From the NCBI GenBank assembly GCA_002105175.1, contig MCGE01000011.1, forward strand, positions 682,001 to 746,000: a DNA stretch of 64,000 bases. Direction: 5' to 3'. The notes beneath the pieces were generated by a model, which saw only the letters and a list, made by a program, of their open reading frames with translations, did no database searches and was not told the origin of the DNA. The stretch comes from Absidia repens (Eukaryota > Mucoromycota > Mucoromycetes > Mucorales > Cunninghamellaceae). Both the position numbers and the translations under genes were made by a program. Shown one piece after another: positions 36,595 to 47,090 of the stretch; positions within the stretch are counted from its first letter, which is position 1; the number at the start of each line of letters is the position of its first letter.

Positions 36595-37232
36595 TGAAAT
36601 GGATGTGAGATAATAAAAAGACAAGAGTAAAATAAGTGATACAATTGATATGGTTTTTTATTTAATTGATAAAATGTCAAGTCTTTTTATAATAAAATGA
36701 AGATATTTGTGGCTGTGGATGGGAGCATGATAACGGTGTATTTGAGACTACGGATAATTGAGGCTGTGTGCTATCTGATGTGTTGAATGACAAGTGTGAG
36801 AATAAGTGGGGAATTCAGGGGTAAAAAATAGAGTGAAGAGATAAGTCGGATATACAAATGATGATGGCATAGATGCTGTTATATTATAGAATAAAATAGG
36901 ACTTGTTATCAAGTATTGTGAAACTTTTGGATAATTCTTTATTTCTATTCAAATGTATTGTCTTATTTATACTGATGTGATGGTATGTGGTTATGTAAAA
37001 ATAGGGGTGATGAATATGATAGGAATTTGTGTAGTGTGTGATTCGGGGTCTGAATTACATATTATGGAATGATCGCATATGCATGAACTAAGGTATAGGA
37101 ATAAGTGTATAGATAAATATGAATATGTATATATGAAAAGGTATATGGTAGATGAAATGATAGGTGAATGTGTTGGTATACAACAGATGCTTTTGATGTA
37201 AATATTGCTAAGCAGGAACCAGGAATACGACA
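36595..37232 (+). repeat. Solo LTR, family C, split by a family B LTR
   Basis: Starts TGAAATGGATGTGAG and ends AATACGACA, flanked by the duplication CGGTA (36590-36594 and 37233-37237). Its own sequence is about 324 bp after removing the nested family B LTR and one target copy. No second family C copy is seen in the window. Confidence 0.82.
36877..37185 (+). repeat. Solo LTR, family B
   Basis: 309 bp, TGTTATATTATAG...GGTATACAACA, the same as the LTRs of the element at 40075-45589 with a few substitutions. Flanked by GATGC on both sides (36872-36876, 37186-37190). Confidence 0.95.
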
Positions 37233-37340
37233 CGGTAGACTATTCTACATACTATTCTATTGCGGTAGACTATTATGTATACTATTCTATTGCGGTAGAC
37301 TATTATGTATACTATTCTATTGCGGTAGACTACTCTGCAT
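37233..37340 (+). repeat. 31-bp minisatellite (GGTAGACTATT...TATTGC)
   Basis: About four tandem copies of a unit near GGTAGACTATT[CA]T..ATACTATTCTATTGC. The same unit occurs in the other W copies (36560-36594, 56805-56910), so it belongs to the repeat unit. Confidence 0.85.
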
Positions 37341-37514
37341 ATTATTCTTTTATTGGTTTGGAAAGCCTATAGCGAAATTACTGCTTTTGGCAGGCTCCGC
37401 GGTCGAGCTATTCCGGATTTATTAAATTTTTAGGGGGTGTGGCGGGCAGTTTAAGGGGATATTGGAAGAAACAAAGGTAAAATGGTGAGGAGGACAAGTG
37501 AATTTTGATGTCCA

Positions 37515-37823
37515 TGTTGTATACCAACACATTCACCTATCATTCCATCTACCATATACCTTTTCATATATACATATTCATATTTATCTATACACTTATT
37601 CCTATACCTTAGTTCATGCATATGCGATCATTCCATAATATGTAATTCAGACCCCGAATCACACACTACACAAATTCCTATCATATTCATCACCCCTATT
37701 TTTACATAACCACATACCATCACATCAGTATAAATAAGACAATACATTTGAATAGAAATAAAGAATCATCCAAAAGTTTCACAATACTTGATAACAAGTC
37801 TTATTTTATTCTATAATATAACA
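37515..37823 (-). repeat. Solo LTR, family B, inverted
   Basis: 309 bp reverse copy, flanked by GTCCA (37510-37514 and 37824-37828). Removing it and one GTCCA restores the uninterrupted sequence seen at 55540-55565. Confidence 0.95.
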
Positions 37824-39177
37824 GTCCAAGTAAAAATGTGTGTTTGAATGGCGGGCTATGGCTATAGCGTAGAGGCAGCTATTATGGCTGTAGGCTTTTA
37901 GCTGTGGCTTATAGGCGTAAACTTTAGAGCATTGTGCAATTAATTGTATGAGAGATGGATGGTTGGTTTCGTGGCAAAAAATGATTGTATAATATTTCTA
38001 AAGATGCATGGAAAATTTGAAGTTGAACGGTTTCGTAGTTCGTTATTATATAAAGCGAAGAAGAGTATATTGCAGGTTAATTGGATTTTGCAGGCTGTAA
38101 AGCCAGATGGGTGTGAATTCAACCGCCGCCGCCGGCAGTCTGGATTGTTGATCCAAAAAAAAAAATGGGAGCGCAAATCCAAAAAAAAAGACAAGTCAAC
38201 GGGAATGAGCCAACATCTGTTCACTGTTTTTGGCTCATTGTGGACCTGGTGGTTTTGGCTTTCTGTTTAGAAATAGTTTAGAAGGGTTTTAGAAAAGGGA
38301 TCTCAACAAGCATGGGGAAACCCTTTCATTTTGATTCTAGAATCTTGGGGAAATGTCTTGATTAGCTTAGTACATGTAGATGTCTCTTTTCTTCAATAAA
38401 GCATATCTCTGCTTCAATAAACCTTGTCTTTGTTTGAAAAATGTGCATTTGCTTCAATAATGTGCACTTAAGCTTCATTAGAAGTTTGGAGATCCCTTTT
38501 AGAAATCCCTTTTAGAAAATCCCTTTTTTTATTTGACATCGTTCCTTCATCTACACCATTCATCTAGATTAGCACCTCTCTCAGCTACTATTAGCGGCCT
38601 CTATTTACATCTTCTTTCCTTTTAGTATAGTATTGATTATTATGATACAATAAAAGCTTTTTTATTTTGCAATGAACAATGGATGGCAAAGCCATTCTAC
38701 TATGGTAGACTAACCTGCATACTAATGAACATACTAGTATACTGTTCTACATACTATTCTTGTTTGGTAGTGTATCCCTATAGTGTGGTGATCTATTTTC
38801 TAAACCAATTTCGTACGGTAAATGCCTCTACATCCTATAATGTTGTAAGCAATACTGAAGCATATAGGCTTGTTATTGTGGCTGTAGACTTTCCCTCCTT
38901 GGCTTTGTTTGTTGACAGGCCTCCCGATTTTTTGTGACGGGATTGAAAATCGAAGCCCGCTCCTCCTGAATTGTTTTCTCTCGTCTTTTTGCTTCCTTCC
39001 TCATCACAACAATCCTCACCATTCAACTTTGGATCTGTAGAATAGTATACATTAGAATACCTCATTCTTCATTCATGAATAAAACCTTTTTTATTGAAAC
39101 CTCGCTACACTTAAGTCACTAAACTAAAGGGAGTGGAATGAAAGGATCTCGGGAGCAGTCGAGGGATCTTGAGGGAT

Positions 39178-39521
39178 TGTTGTAGTTTAGGTTTTAAAAT
39201 AAAATAAAAGTAAAATAAAAAATAAAAAATAAGATGAGAATGTTGATAACCTTTATTTGATATAAATCAAGCATCTTTTTATAATGATGTGATTATGGTA
39301 TGAAACAGTATAACTACTACTACGGTTTGATATAATAAATGGGTTTCTTTTTCAAAGACATGAAAAAGTGAAATCAGATCATGACACCCATATATGATCT
39401 GAGCCCTTGCATTGTAGCGCTGTATTTGAATTTATTTTTATTTCACTTACAGTATGCATGATTTACATCAATGTCACACTTTATTTTATTTCATTGCTAC
39501 ATTCATATGCAAAATACAACA
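39178..39521 (+). repeat. Solo LTR, family A
   Basis: 344 bp, TGTTGTAGTTTAGG...ATACAACA, with duplication GGGAT (39173-39177 and 39522-39526). Confidence 0.93.
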
Positions 39522-39525
39522 GGGA

Positions 39526-40074
39526 TGTCGTGAAAAAAAGAGAGAGATAGTTCCTTTTCCAAAAAAATACCTGCCTGTCAGGAATTGATACAAGACAAGA
39601 CAAGAGGTGAGTAAAACTTCTACACGACGGATAATAACAGAAGATCTTACCTATGGGTAGTGTAGATCAGACGAGAATAAACACGATGTTGAAGTCAATT
39701 GCGAAAACAACAGAGACGGAGAAAGAGTTGTGCAAGAATTGGGTAAAGGAATTGGAATGGGTTGATTGATGAGTGAAAATAAATATCAAGACAGGAGGAA
39801 GGGCAAGAGGGATATTTATTGATAATAAAAAAGAAGAAGACAAGATGGGGAATAGAAAAATCACAAGATAACAGATAAAGACTAAAAACTAAAAAGGGGA
39901 AATTGGGGCTATTTATATAATCGGAGAATGTTCTGGGCACGCCAAGAGGTAAGACAAAGAAATTGGCAAATACATAGGAGTTGACAAAGACAAGGAAATT
40001 GGCAAAGACATACAAGTTGGCGAGGACAAGGAAATTGACAAGGACAAGAGAATTGGCAAAACGAGAGAATTGGC
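39526..40074 (+). repeat. Left part of an unclassified unit with 20-bp tandem repeats
   Basis: Begins TGTCGTGAA. Near 39950-40074 it holds degenerate repeats of ACAAGGAAATTGGCAA type. It continues beyond the chromovirus at 45590-45752, ending TTCATGACA (an imperfect inverted match to the start). A matching 5-bp duplication at the outer ends was not found, so solo-LTR status is unproven. Confidence 0.45.
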
Positions 40075-40383
40075 TGTTATATTATAGAATAAAATAGAAC
40101 TTGTTATCAAGTATTGTGAAACTTTTGGATAATTCTTTATTTCTATTCAAATGTATTGTCTTATTTATACTGATGTGATGGTATGTGGTTATGTAAAAAT
40201 AGGGGTGATGAATATGATAGGAATTTGTGTAGTGTGTGATTCGGGGTCTGAATTACGTATTATGGAATGATCGCATATGCATGAACTAAGGTATAGGGAT
40301 AAGTGTATAGATAAATATGAATATGTATATATGAAAAGGTATATGGTAGATGGAATGATAGGTGAATGTGTTGGTATACAACA
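40075..40383 (-). repeat. 3' LTR of family B chromovirus
   Basis: 309 bp, TGTTATATT...TACAACA on the plus strand. Identical by eye to 45281-45589. Confidence 0.95.
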
Positions 40384-40466
40384 TCACTCCCCTCCAGGTT
40401 GAAGGAACCGTGAATAATTAGATATAGGAAGGCAGTAATGATGGCGAAGTGTGCAACAAAGTGAAG

Positions 40467-43400
40467 CTACGTTGGCTTTTGTTTGTGGCGCTTGCCGTGA
40501 GAGGATTCGAAGTCCGATTGTCGTTTTCGGTGTTTGTTGATTTTTATTTTTTCTGTATTTCTTCTTTTCCAATATTCATCGATGCTGGACTGTGCATTGA
40601 TGTCGACTTCTTTGACCCATTGGTCTTCATCAGCGGTATAACCTTTCCAACGTATTTTATATTGTCTGTTGTTTACGGTGCCTTTGTGATCGACTACAGC
40701 TTCCACTTCGTAGATTTCGTCTGAAGGAATTACTTCGTCCTGTGAAATCAGCTTCAGCTCAGAAGGTGTGTAGTTACGTGCTGTTAATACGCCTGTCATG
40801 TCTTTAAGCACGTAGTTGCCGTTGTGTGTTTTGTTTACTACTGTATACGGACCATCATATGCTGGTGCAAGTTTGTGACTCCTAGTAGGTAAGCGTGCGA
40901 CTACATAGCTGTTGATGGGGAAGTCCGTCATACGGTGTTTTTTGTTGAATGAACGCTGTTGCGCTTCTGTTACTAATTGTGTTCTTTGTTTTATCGCAGG
41001 GAAAACGATATTTGACATGTGGTCGATCCTGTCGAGTAGGTCTTGGTACGACATTGGTTCCGTTTGTGCATTCATCTCGTTTGTCTTGTAAGGTAAATTC
41101 ATGTTACGTGCGAACATTAGAGAAAACGGTGCCGTTTGTAGTCGCTTGGACACAAGGTGGTTTATAGCTAATTGTGCATTTGGTACATACCAATCCCAAT
41201 CTATTCTAGTGCCTTTGATCTGCTTTGTGATGACTTCCTGTGCGGTGCGTACATATCTTTCAGCAACTCCATTACCTCTGGGGTGATATGGTGTGGACAG
41301 TCGATGGTCGATGCCCATAGCCGTATATAGTTGGGTGAAGAAATCATTTTTGAATTCCCTGCCGTTGTCTGATTGTACGATACGTGGGTAGCCGAAATCA
41401 CCAAAAACTTGGATGAGTGTGTGTACCAGTGTGTCTGACTTTTTATCAGGTAAGGGTCTGAGTATATTAAAGCGTGTGCAAACATCAACCATTACTAATA
41501 AGTAGTTGTTCCCTTTTGTCGATGTAGGAAATGGACCGCACAGATCAATTGCCCAATGGTCCCCAGGTATGTAAGCGTATACAGGACGTAGAGGATTATA
41601 TCCTCGGCGTGTGATATTATTGATCTGACATGTTTTGCATTTTTTTATGATTTCTAGTGCGTCTTGCATGATATTGGTCCAGTGCATCCCTTCTTTATGT
41701 GCCTGCTTTGTCATTGCTTCAGCTCCGAAGTGCCCAAAGGAATGTATGTCCTGTAAGATTTTGGTGTGTTCAGCAGCTGGTGGTGTGAAGTAATTATCTT
41801 CGTCATGTTGGATTATTCGTATGAAATGCTCTTCTTTGAACAGTGGATTGGTCGAATGTATCCGTGCTATATGTGTCTTAATTTGGCTAGTTGGTTGTTT
41901 GCAAGCATAGCTCTTGGTGGTTGACAATGTCTGATGCTGATGTTTCTTGTGTGATATGTCCTCTGGCATCATTTTGTCAGGGGTGGCAAGACGTGACAAA
42001 TGATCAGGTAAGGTGTTCAGGACGCCGGGTAAATGGACAATATCGAAAGAATAATCTAACAAGGTATCATACCAATTGATCATCATAGGTGAAGCTATCT
42101 TTTGTGTGTGGAGATATGTCAAGGCGCGGTGGTCCGTATATAAGGTGAATGGTTTGCCCCATAGGTACTTATGGTACTTCTTTAAAGCAAAGACAATGGC
42201 AAGTAGCTCTCTCTTATTGGTGCTGTAGTTGCGTTCAGATTTGGACAAAGAGCGTGCCATGTAGCCTATGTGTCGTTCCTGCCCATGTAGTCGTTGGAAC
42301 AAGGAAGCGCCAATGCCATAGTTGGACGCATCGGTGGCGACGAAAAATGGTTGACTTAGATCAGGGTAATGTAAAAGAGTGTTGTCACGCAATGCATGTT
42401 TGAGGGATTGAAAGTGTTGCTCATGACGATCTGTCCAATCTTCTTGTGTGATAGATAGGTGGTTACGCAATGCATCCAACGGTGCAGTCAAGGCAGCGTA
42501 GTTAGGAAGATGCAAGCGAAAGTAGTTGATGATGCCAAGGAATTGTTGGACGCCGTGACCGGAGGTGGGACGGGGCCAATCCATGACATTGGTGACCTTC
42601 CGGATATCAAGGTCATGTCCTTGTCAGATATGCAAAAGCCTAGTAAGTAGACGCATGTTTGTGCAAAATGACATTTTTTGGGATTGAGGATTAAATTAAC
42701 ATCTGTTAATTTTTTTATTGCAGTGGTGACATGGTGGACATGTTCCTGCATAGATGTAGAATGTATGACGATATCATCAACAAATGTTTGGACAAACGGT
42801 AAATCATGGAAGATGAAATTCATGACTCTTTGGAATTTGGCAGAAAGTGGCTTCAAACCGAATGGACAGCCTTGGAACATATACTGGCGACTTCTGTGTG
42901 TGAAGGTTGTTTTATGTTGATCATCCGGGTGTATTTGGAATCTGTGGAAGGCACTCTTTAAGTCCAGTGTGGTGAAGACCTTGGAGCCATGCATGCGTTC
43001 GAAGATCTCGCTGATTAGCGGTAGTGGATAGACGTCATCTTGGAGGTGTTTATTGATGTGGCGTGGGTCAAGGCATGGTCGACGTCCGGTGACATTACCG
43101 TGTTCGTCTTTCTTAGGTGCTAGTGTGATGGGACTATTCCATGTGGTGTTGACGGGTGCGACGACGATGGTGCCATCTTCGAGCCAGGTTTTGACAGCCT
43201 CATCTACTAGTGGTTGTAATGTGAAAGCAATTGGATATTGTCTGTGATTGGTACGGTCTGTGGGCATTGTAGGAGTGTCCAACTTCACAATGGAAATGTC
43301 CAATGGGCAAAAAGATGTTTTGGTATCTGTTGGTTTTTATGGATATGCGGTGCTATGGCTTCAATGAAATTGGATTGCTCTGTGGCGGTGCCAGCAGGTG

Positions 43401-45238
43401 CATTGTTTGGTTCAGGTGGATTGTCAACATGTTGGTTCTCCTGTACTGGTTTGGCAATATTATCATCCCAATTATATGCAAGTCCGTGGAAACCGATGTG
43501 CAATTTGGGTATCAGATCACGTCCTAGCAAGAAATCATAGTGATCTGTGTGCATATCCATTATGTGAAATGAATGTGTAAGTTGAATATTATTGTATTGT
43601 ATTTGAAGAGGCACAGTGATACCAATAGATTTGGTACTGTTGTCTTTTTGAGCAAGGTGTAAAGATATATGTGATTTATTAAATTTTATATTTTTTTTAT
43701 TGATATAGGATAGACTAACTATGGAGACATCAGCCCCCGTGTCGAGTAGCCCAAAGGCACGGTCATTCTGTATCAATAAAGGTAATAGGAATGGATTGTT
43801 ATTATGATGTTTATAGTAGTGGTTACTGATCATGTTTATGTATATGTGTTTACCTTGGTCATTGTAGGCGATAGCCTGTACGTCGTCCATGTTATCATCG
43901 TCATCATCATTCTGACTATCGTTGTCAGCTGGGTGTGCAACCACAGCATTAACGGTGCGTCGCTCCAACATGCGTCGCTTTTCTGTACACATATGTTGGA
44001 ACGAGTGTGGAGCCTTTCGGCAATAATAGCAAGTGTTGTTGCTGGTCTGGTTGCTGCTGTGGCTGTTGTTGTTGTTGGTGGTGGTGGTGTTGTATCTGTC
44101 TTGGTTTGTGTTATGGCTGCTGCTCTGGTGGTTGCTGCTGCTCTGGTTGTTGCTGCTGCTCTGGTTATTGTTGTGGGTGCTGGTGCGTGCAGTATTGTGG
44201 TGCTGTTGCAGGTACTTACAGTCCTCGGTGGTGTGGCTGGCACGGGCTCCATGATGCGCACAATAGGAATAGTGTCGTTGTTGTCTGCGCTGCTTGCTGC
44301 TACTGGAGGTGGTTGTGTTGGTGGTGACTGCATCCTCTTGGAAGGCTCGTTTCCTGTTGTTTGCTTTATTGGCCAGAACAAGGACTTCTTCAGCTGTGCT
44401 TGGTAGTTGATTTTTGCTGAATGTTGCGAGTATGCTATGTTGTATGTGTTTTGGAAGCGCCCTGATGCATAGTATCGCCATGAATTCATTATCGGACCAG
44501 CCCGCCTCACGGAATGTAGCTTGGAATCGTAGCCCAAAGTCCAATCAGCGATTCGCCTTCTTTTTTTGTCATCTTTGTCACCGCAAGCGCGCTTGTAATT
44601 TTGCTGTCTTTTGTATCGAATTTTGATGTCAACTTGGACTTGACCTGTGCCCACGATAGTTGTTTGCCTTGTATGTGATCTTGGAACCATGAATCGACAT
44701 TGTCTCCGTGCATTGCCCAGGTGAGATAGGATTCCCATTCCTCCTGTGGATCCACCTTATGGAATCTTAGGATTTTTTCGAATCGTTTGATGAATTGTGA
44801 CGCCGTTGCAAAAACTTCATGTTTTTTCTGGATTTCCAATTGTCCTTGTAGCTGGAAAAAAGGTATAGTTTCGAAGGGTATTTTGTTGGGGTTGGTGTGG
44901 AGTATGTGTTGTGTAGCATTGGCATCTTCTAACAATTTGACGTGGTCGATGAGCTGTTGCAACTCGATCTTTTTGTCCATGTAGTTGATGTTTGTTGGTG
45001 AGATCCTGGCCAAATCCATCGACTTCTGCCTTATGTCATCCTTGGTGTCCGCTATTAACGCAGGAAGGGCCTTCTCAATGCTGACATTGGATACATTGAT
45101 GGTATCATCATCGTCTAGTACCATGTCGGCAGAGAGAATTTCCTCCATTGCTTCTAGTTCATTCAAGGGTGATGACACTTGGCTGGGTGCGCTGGATAGG
45201 CTGGATAAGCTGGAAACAGTGGAAATAGGGCTAGACAT
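40467..45238 (-). pseudogene. Gag-Pol polyprotein of family B chromovirus, three frameshifts
   Basis: The start ATG (45238) opens a Ser-rich Gag (MSSPISTVSSLSS). A zinc-binding segment (CAHHGARASHTTEDC) and CYYCRKAPHSFQHMC follow, then protease LLDTGADVSIV, RT with FVDDIVIHS, RNase H VATDASNYGIGASL, and integrase with HSFGHFG, CKTCQ, AIDLCGPFP, VQSDNGREF and GNGVAERYV. The C-terminal chromodomain is YKIRWKGYTADEDQWV. The reading frame breaks at three places: about 44541-44542 (one extra base), the A5 run 43309-43313 (one base short) and about 42613-42618 (one base short). Frame-corrected homology to the intact element at 47091 continues across each break. Either it is non-functional or the breaks are sequence errors. 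Confidence 0.88.
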
Positions 45239-45280
45239 GATAAAAAAAATTTTAGAATAGAAAGAATTCACAATAAAAAA

Positions 45281-45589
45281 TGTTATATTATAGAATAAAA
45301 TAGAACTTGTTATCAAGTATTGTGAAACTTTTGGATAATTCTTTATTTCTATTCAAATGTATTGTCTTATTTATACTGATGTGATGGTATGTGGTTATGT
45401 AAAAATAGGGGTGATGAATATGATAGGAATTTGTGTAGTGTGTGATTCGGGGTCTGAATTACGTATTATGGAATGATCGCATATGCATGAACTAAGGTAT
45501 AGGGATAAGTGTATAGATAAATATGAATATGTATATATGAAAAGGTATATGGTAGATGGAATGATAGGTGAATGTGTTGGTATACAACA
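45281..45589 (-). repeat. 5' LTR of family B chromovirus
   Basis: 309 bp, identical by eye to the partner LTR at 40075-40383, which implies a recent insertion. Confidence 0.95.
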
Positions 45590-45594
45590 TTGGC

Positions 45595-45752
45595 AAGACA
45601 AGAGAATTGGCAAAACAAGACAAGAGAATTGGCGAGAAGGGCGAGACCAGACGAGACAAGGTGGGACAATGGTTACACATAGCGGAAGTAGTCACAATAG
45701 AAGGAGCGGAGAATGTATACCGTTTTATTGATCGTTGGACAAGTTCATGACA
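45595..45752 (+). repeat. Right part of the unclassified unit with 20-bp tandem repeats
   Basis: Continues the sequence interrupted at 40074 (AAGACAAGAGAATTGGC repeats) and ends GTTCATGACA next to the C-rich minisatellite. Confidence 0.45.
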
Positions 45753-46345
45753 CTGCCCCACAGCCCCCGCCCACAAAAAAATACCCAGCACAACCCGCCC
45801 TAAAAAAATACCTCCCCCACAACCCCCCAAAAAAGACCTCCCCCCATAACACCCCCCAAAATAATGTCTCCCCCCATACACCCCCAAAAAAGACCTCCCC
45901 CCATACACCCCCAAAATAAAGTCTCCCCCCATACACCCCCAAAATAATGTCTCCCCCACCTCCCCCAAAATAATACTCCCCCATACACCCCCAAAATAAT
46001 GTCTCCCCCCATACACCCCCCAAAATAAATACCTCCCCCCATACACCCCCAAAATAATGTCTCCCCCCACATCCCCCCAAAAAAGACCTCCCCCATAACA
46101 CCCCCCAAAATAAAGTCTCCCCCCTTACACCCCCAAAAAAGACCTCCCCCCATACACCCCCAAAATAATGTCTCCCCCCATACACCCCCCAAAATAATAC
46201 CTCCCCCCATACACCCCCGAAATAATGTCTCCCCCCACATCCCCCCAAAAAAGACCTCCCCCATAACACCCCCCAAAAAAGACCTCCCCCCACGACCCCC
46301 CAAAAAAGACCCCCCACTACCCCCATAACCCTCCAAAAAAAATAC
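45753..46345. repeat. C-rich minisatellite, about 28-bp unit, about 20 copies
   Basis: The unit is near CTCCCCCCATACACCCCCAA followed by AATAATGT, with an alternative half-unit AAAAAAGACC. Every unit has two runs of five or six C, so the minus strand has G runs suited to quadruplex formation. Gly/Trp-rich frames on the minus strand are by-products of the repeat. Confidence 0.92.
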
Positions 46346-46712
46346 CGCCCAAAAAAGTCTGTTTTATTTGAGCCAAAACCAAAATCAGTAGGTTTAACTA
46401 ACCAAAAGGCCTGAAGGAATGATGTATAAAAAAGGGATCTCTACGATGGATCTGTAAGAGGGATTTCTAAGAGGGATCTGTAAGAGGGATCTGTAAGAGG
46501 GATTTCTAAGAGGGATTTCTAAGAGGGATTTCTATGAGGGATTTGCAAACTTTTAACGACGTTTAAACACACATCATTGAAGTAAAGACATGTTTTCTTG
46601 AAGCAAAGACAAATTTTATGGAAGCAGAGACATATTTTATTGAAGAAAAGAGACATACTAAGCTAATCAAGACATTGGCCAAGATCCTAGAATCAAAATG
46701 AAAGGGTTTCCC

Positions 46713-47054
46713 TGTGATGAAATACGAGACTAAATAAAGTGACTTTATTATTTTAATAATAATGAGGAAGAACAGGAAAAACCCAATGGGTAAAAAAACC
46801 TTTGCTTTAAAAAAAAAAAAAAAAAAGTAAAAACTGAGAATAAAAAAAAATCATAGTCCAGTAATTAGATTCTATAAAATCTAATTTCAGTACCAATAAA
46901 AAAAAATCTAAATACTAGCTGTCAGTGTTATGAAATTGAATTCCCGTTCAGGGACAAAAATAAAAATAGATTTTATGTGTCAAATGTGGGAGCACCCACA
47001 TTCATTATTTTTTTTATTTTCACTTTTTACTTCCAACACCTAATAAACACCACA
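46713..47054 (-). repeat. 3' LTR of intact chromovirus
   Basis: 342 bp, TGTGATGAAATACG...AAACACCACA (plus strand). Confidence 0.96.
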
Positions 47055-47090
47055 TTGCCCTCTTCCAAATTGAAGAAGGTTCAATTTTGA

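Larger units (their letters stand above)
35690..39065 (+). repeat. Tandem array of repeat W, two units, with LTR insertions
   Basis: Two direct units (about 35690-37345 and 37346-39065), before subtracting inserted LTRs. Each carries in order: AGAGCATTG[CT][AG]CAATTAATTG, a TATATAAAGCGAAGAAG segment, CCGCCGCCGGC, the core with GCATGGGGAAACCCTTTC (36172 and 38311), CAATAAA repeats, AATAAAAGCTTTTTTATTTTGCAA and a GTAGACTATTCT-type end. No long ORF. They are highly similar to each other and to copies at 46346-54840 (-) and 55400-57110 (+). Possibly non-autonomous or satellite-like; class unresolved. Confidence 0.75.
40075..45589 (-). mobile_element. Full-length Gypsy chromovirus, family B, frameshifted
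   Basis: Two 309-bp LTRs (40075-40383 and 45281-45589), identical by eye, flank a minus-strand coding region. Target duplication TTGGC lies at 40070-40074 and 45590-45594. A chromodomain ends the coding region. The base after the 5' LTR (minus strand) starts a T run, not the TGG expected of a tRNA-primed binding site. Three solo LTRs of the same family occur in the window (36877, 37515, 55043). Confidence 0.95.

Noticed and set aside
35927..38270. Proteins of 70-108 residues in the W repeats
   Set aside because: The frame is present in several W copies but differs by indels in each and has no recognisable domain; treated as non-coding repeat.
43804..44406. 200-codon plus-strand frame rich in Val/Ala/Ile
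   Set aside because: Lies opposite the chromovirus Gag zinc-binding region; composition is the complement of Asn/Thr/His-rich coding repeats.
45492..46336. Gly/Trp-rich proteins of 178-193 residues on the minus strand
   Set aside because: Generated by the C-rich minisatellite in several frames at once; no start context or flanking gene structure.
45753..46345. CRISPR-like regular array
   Set aside because: Units are contiguous with no unique spacers, and the genome is eukaryotic.
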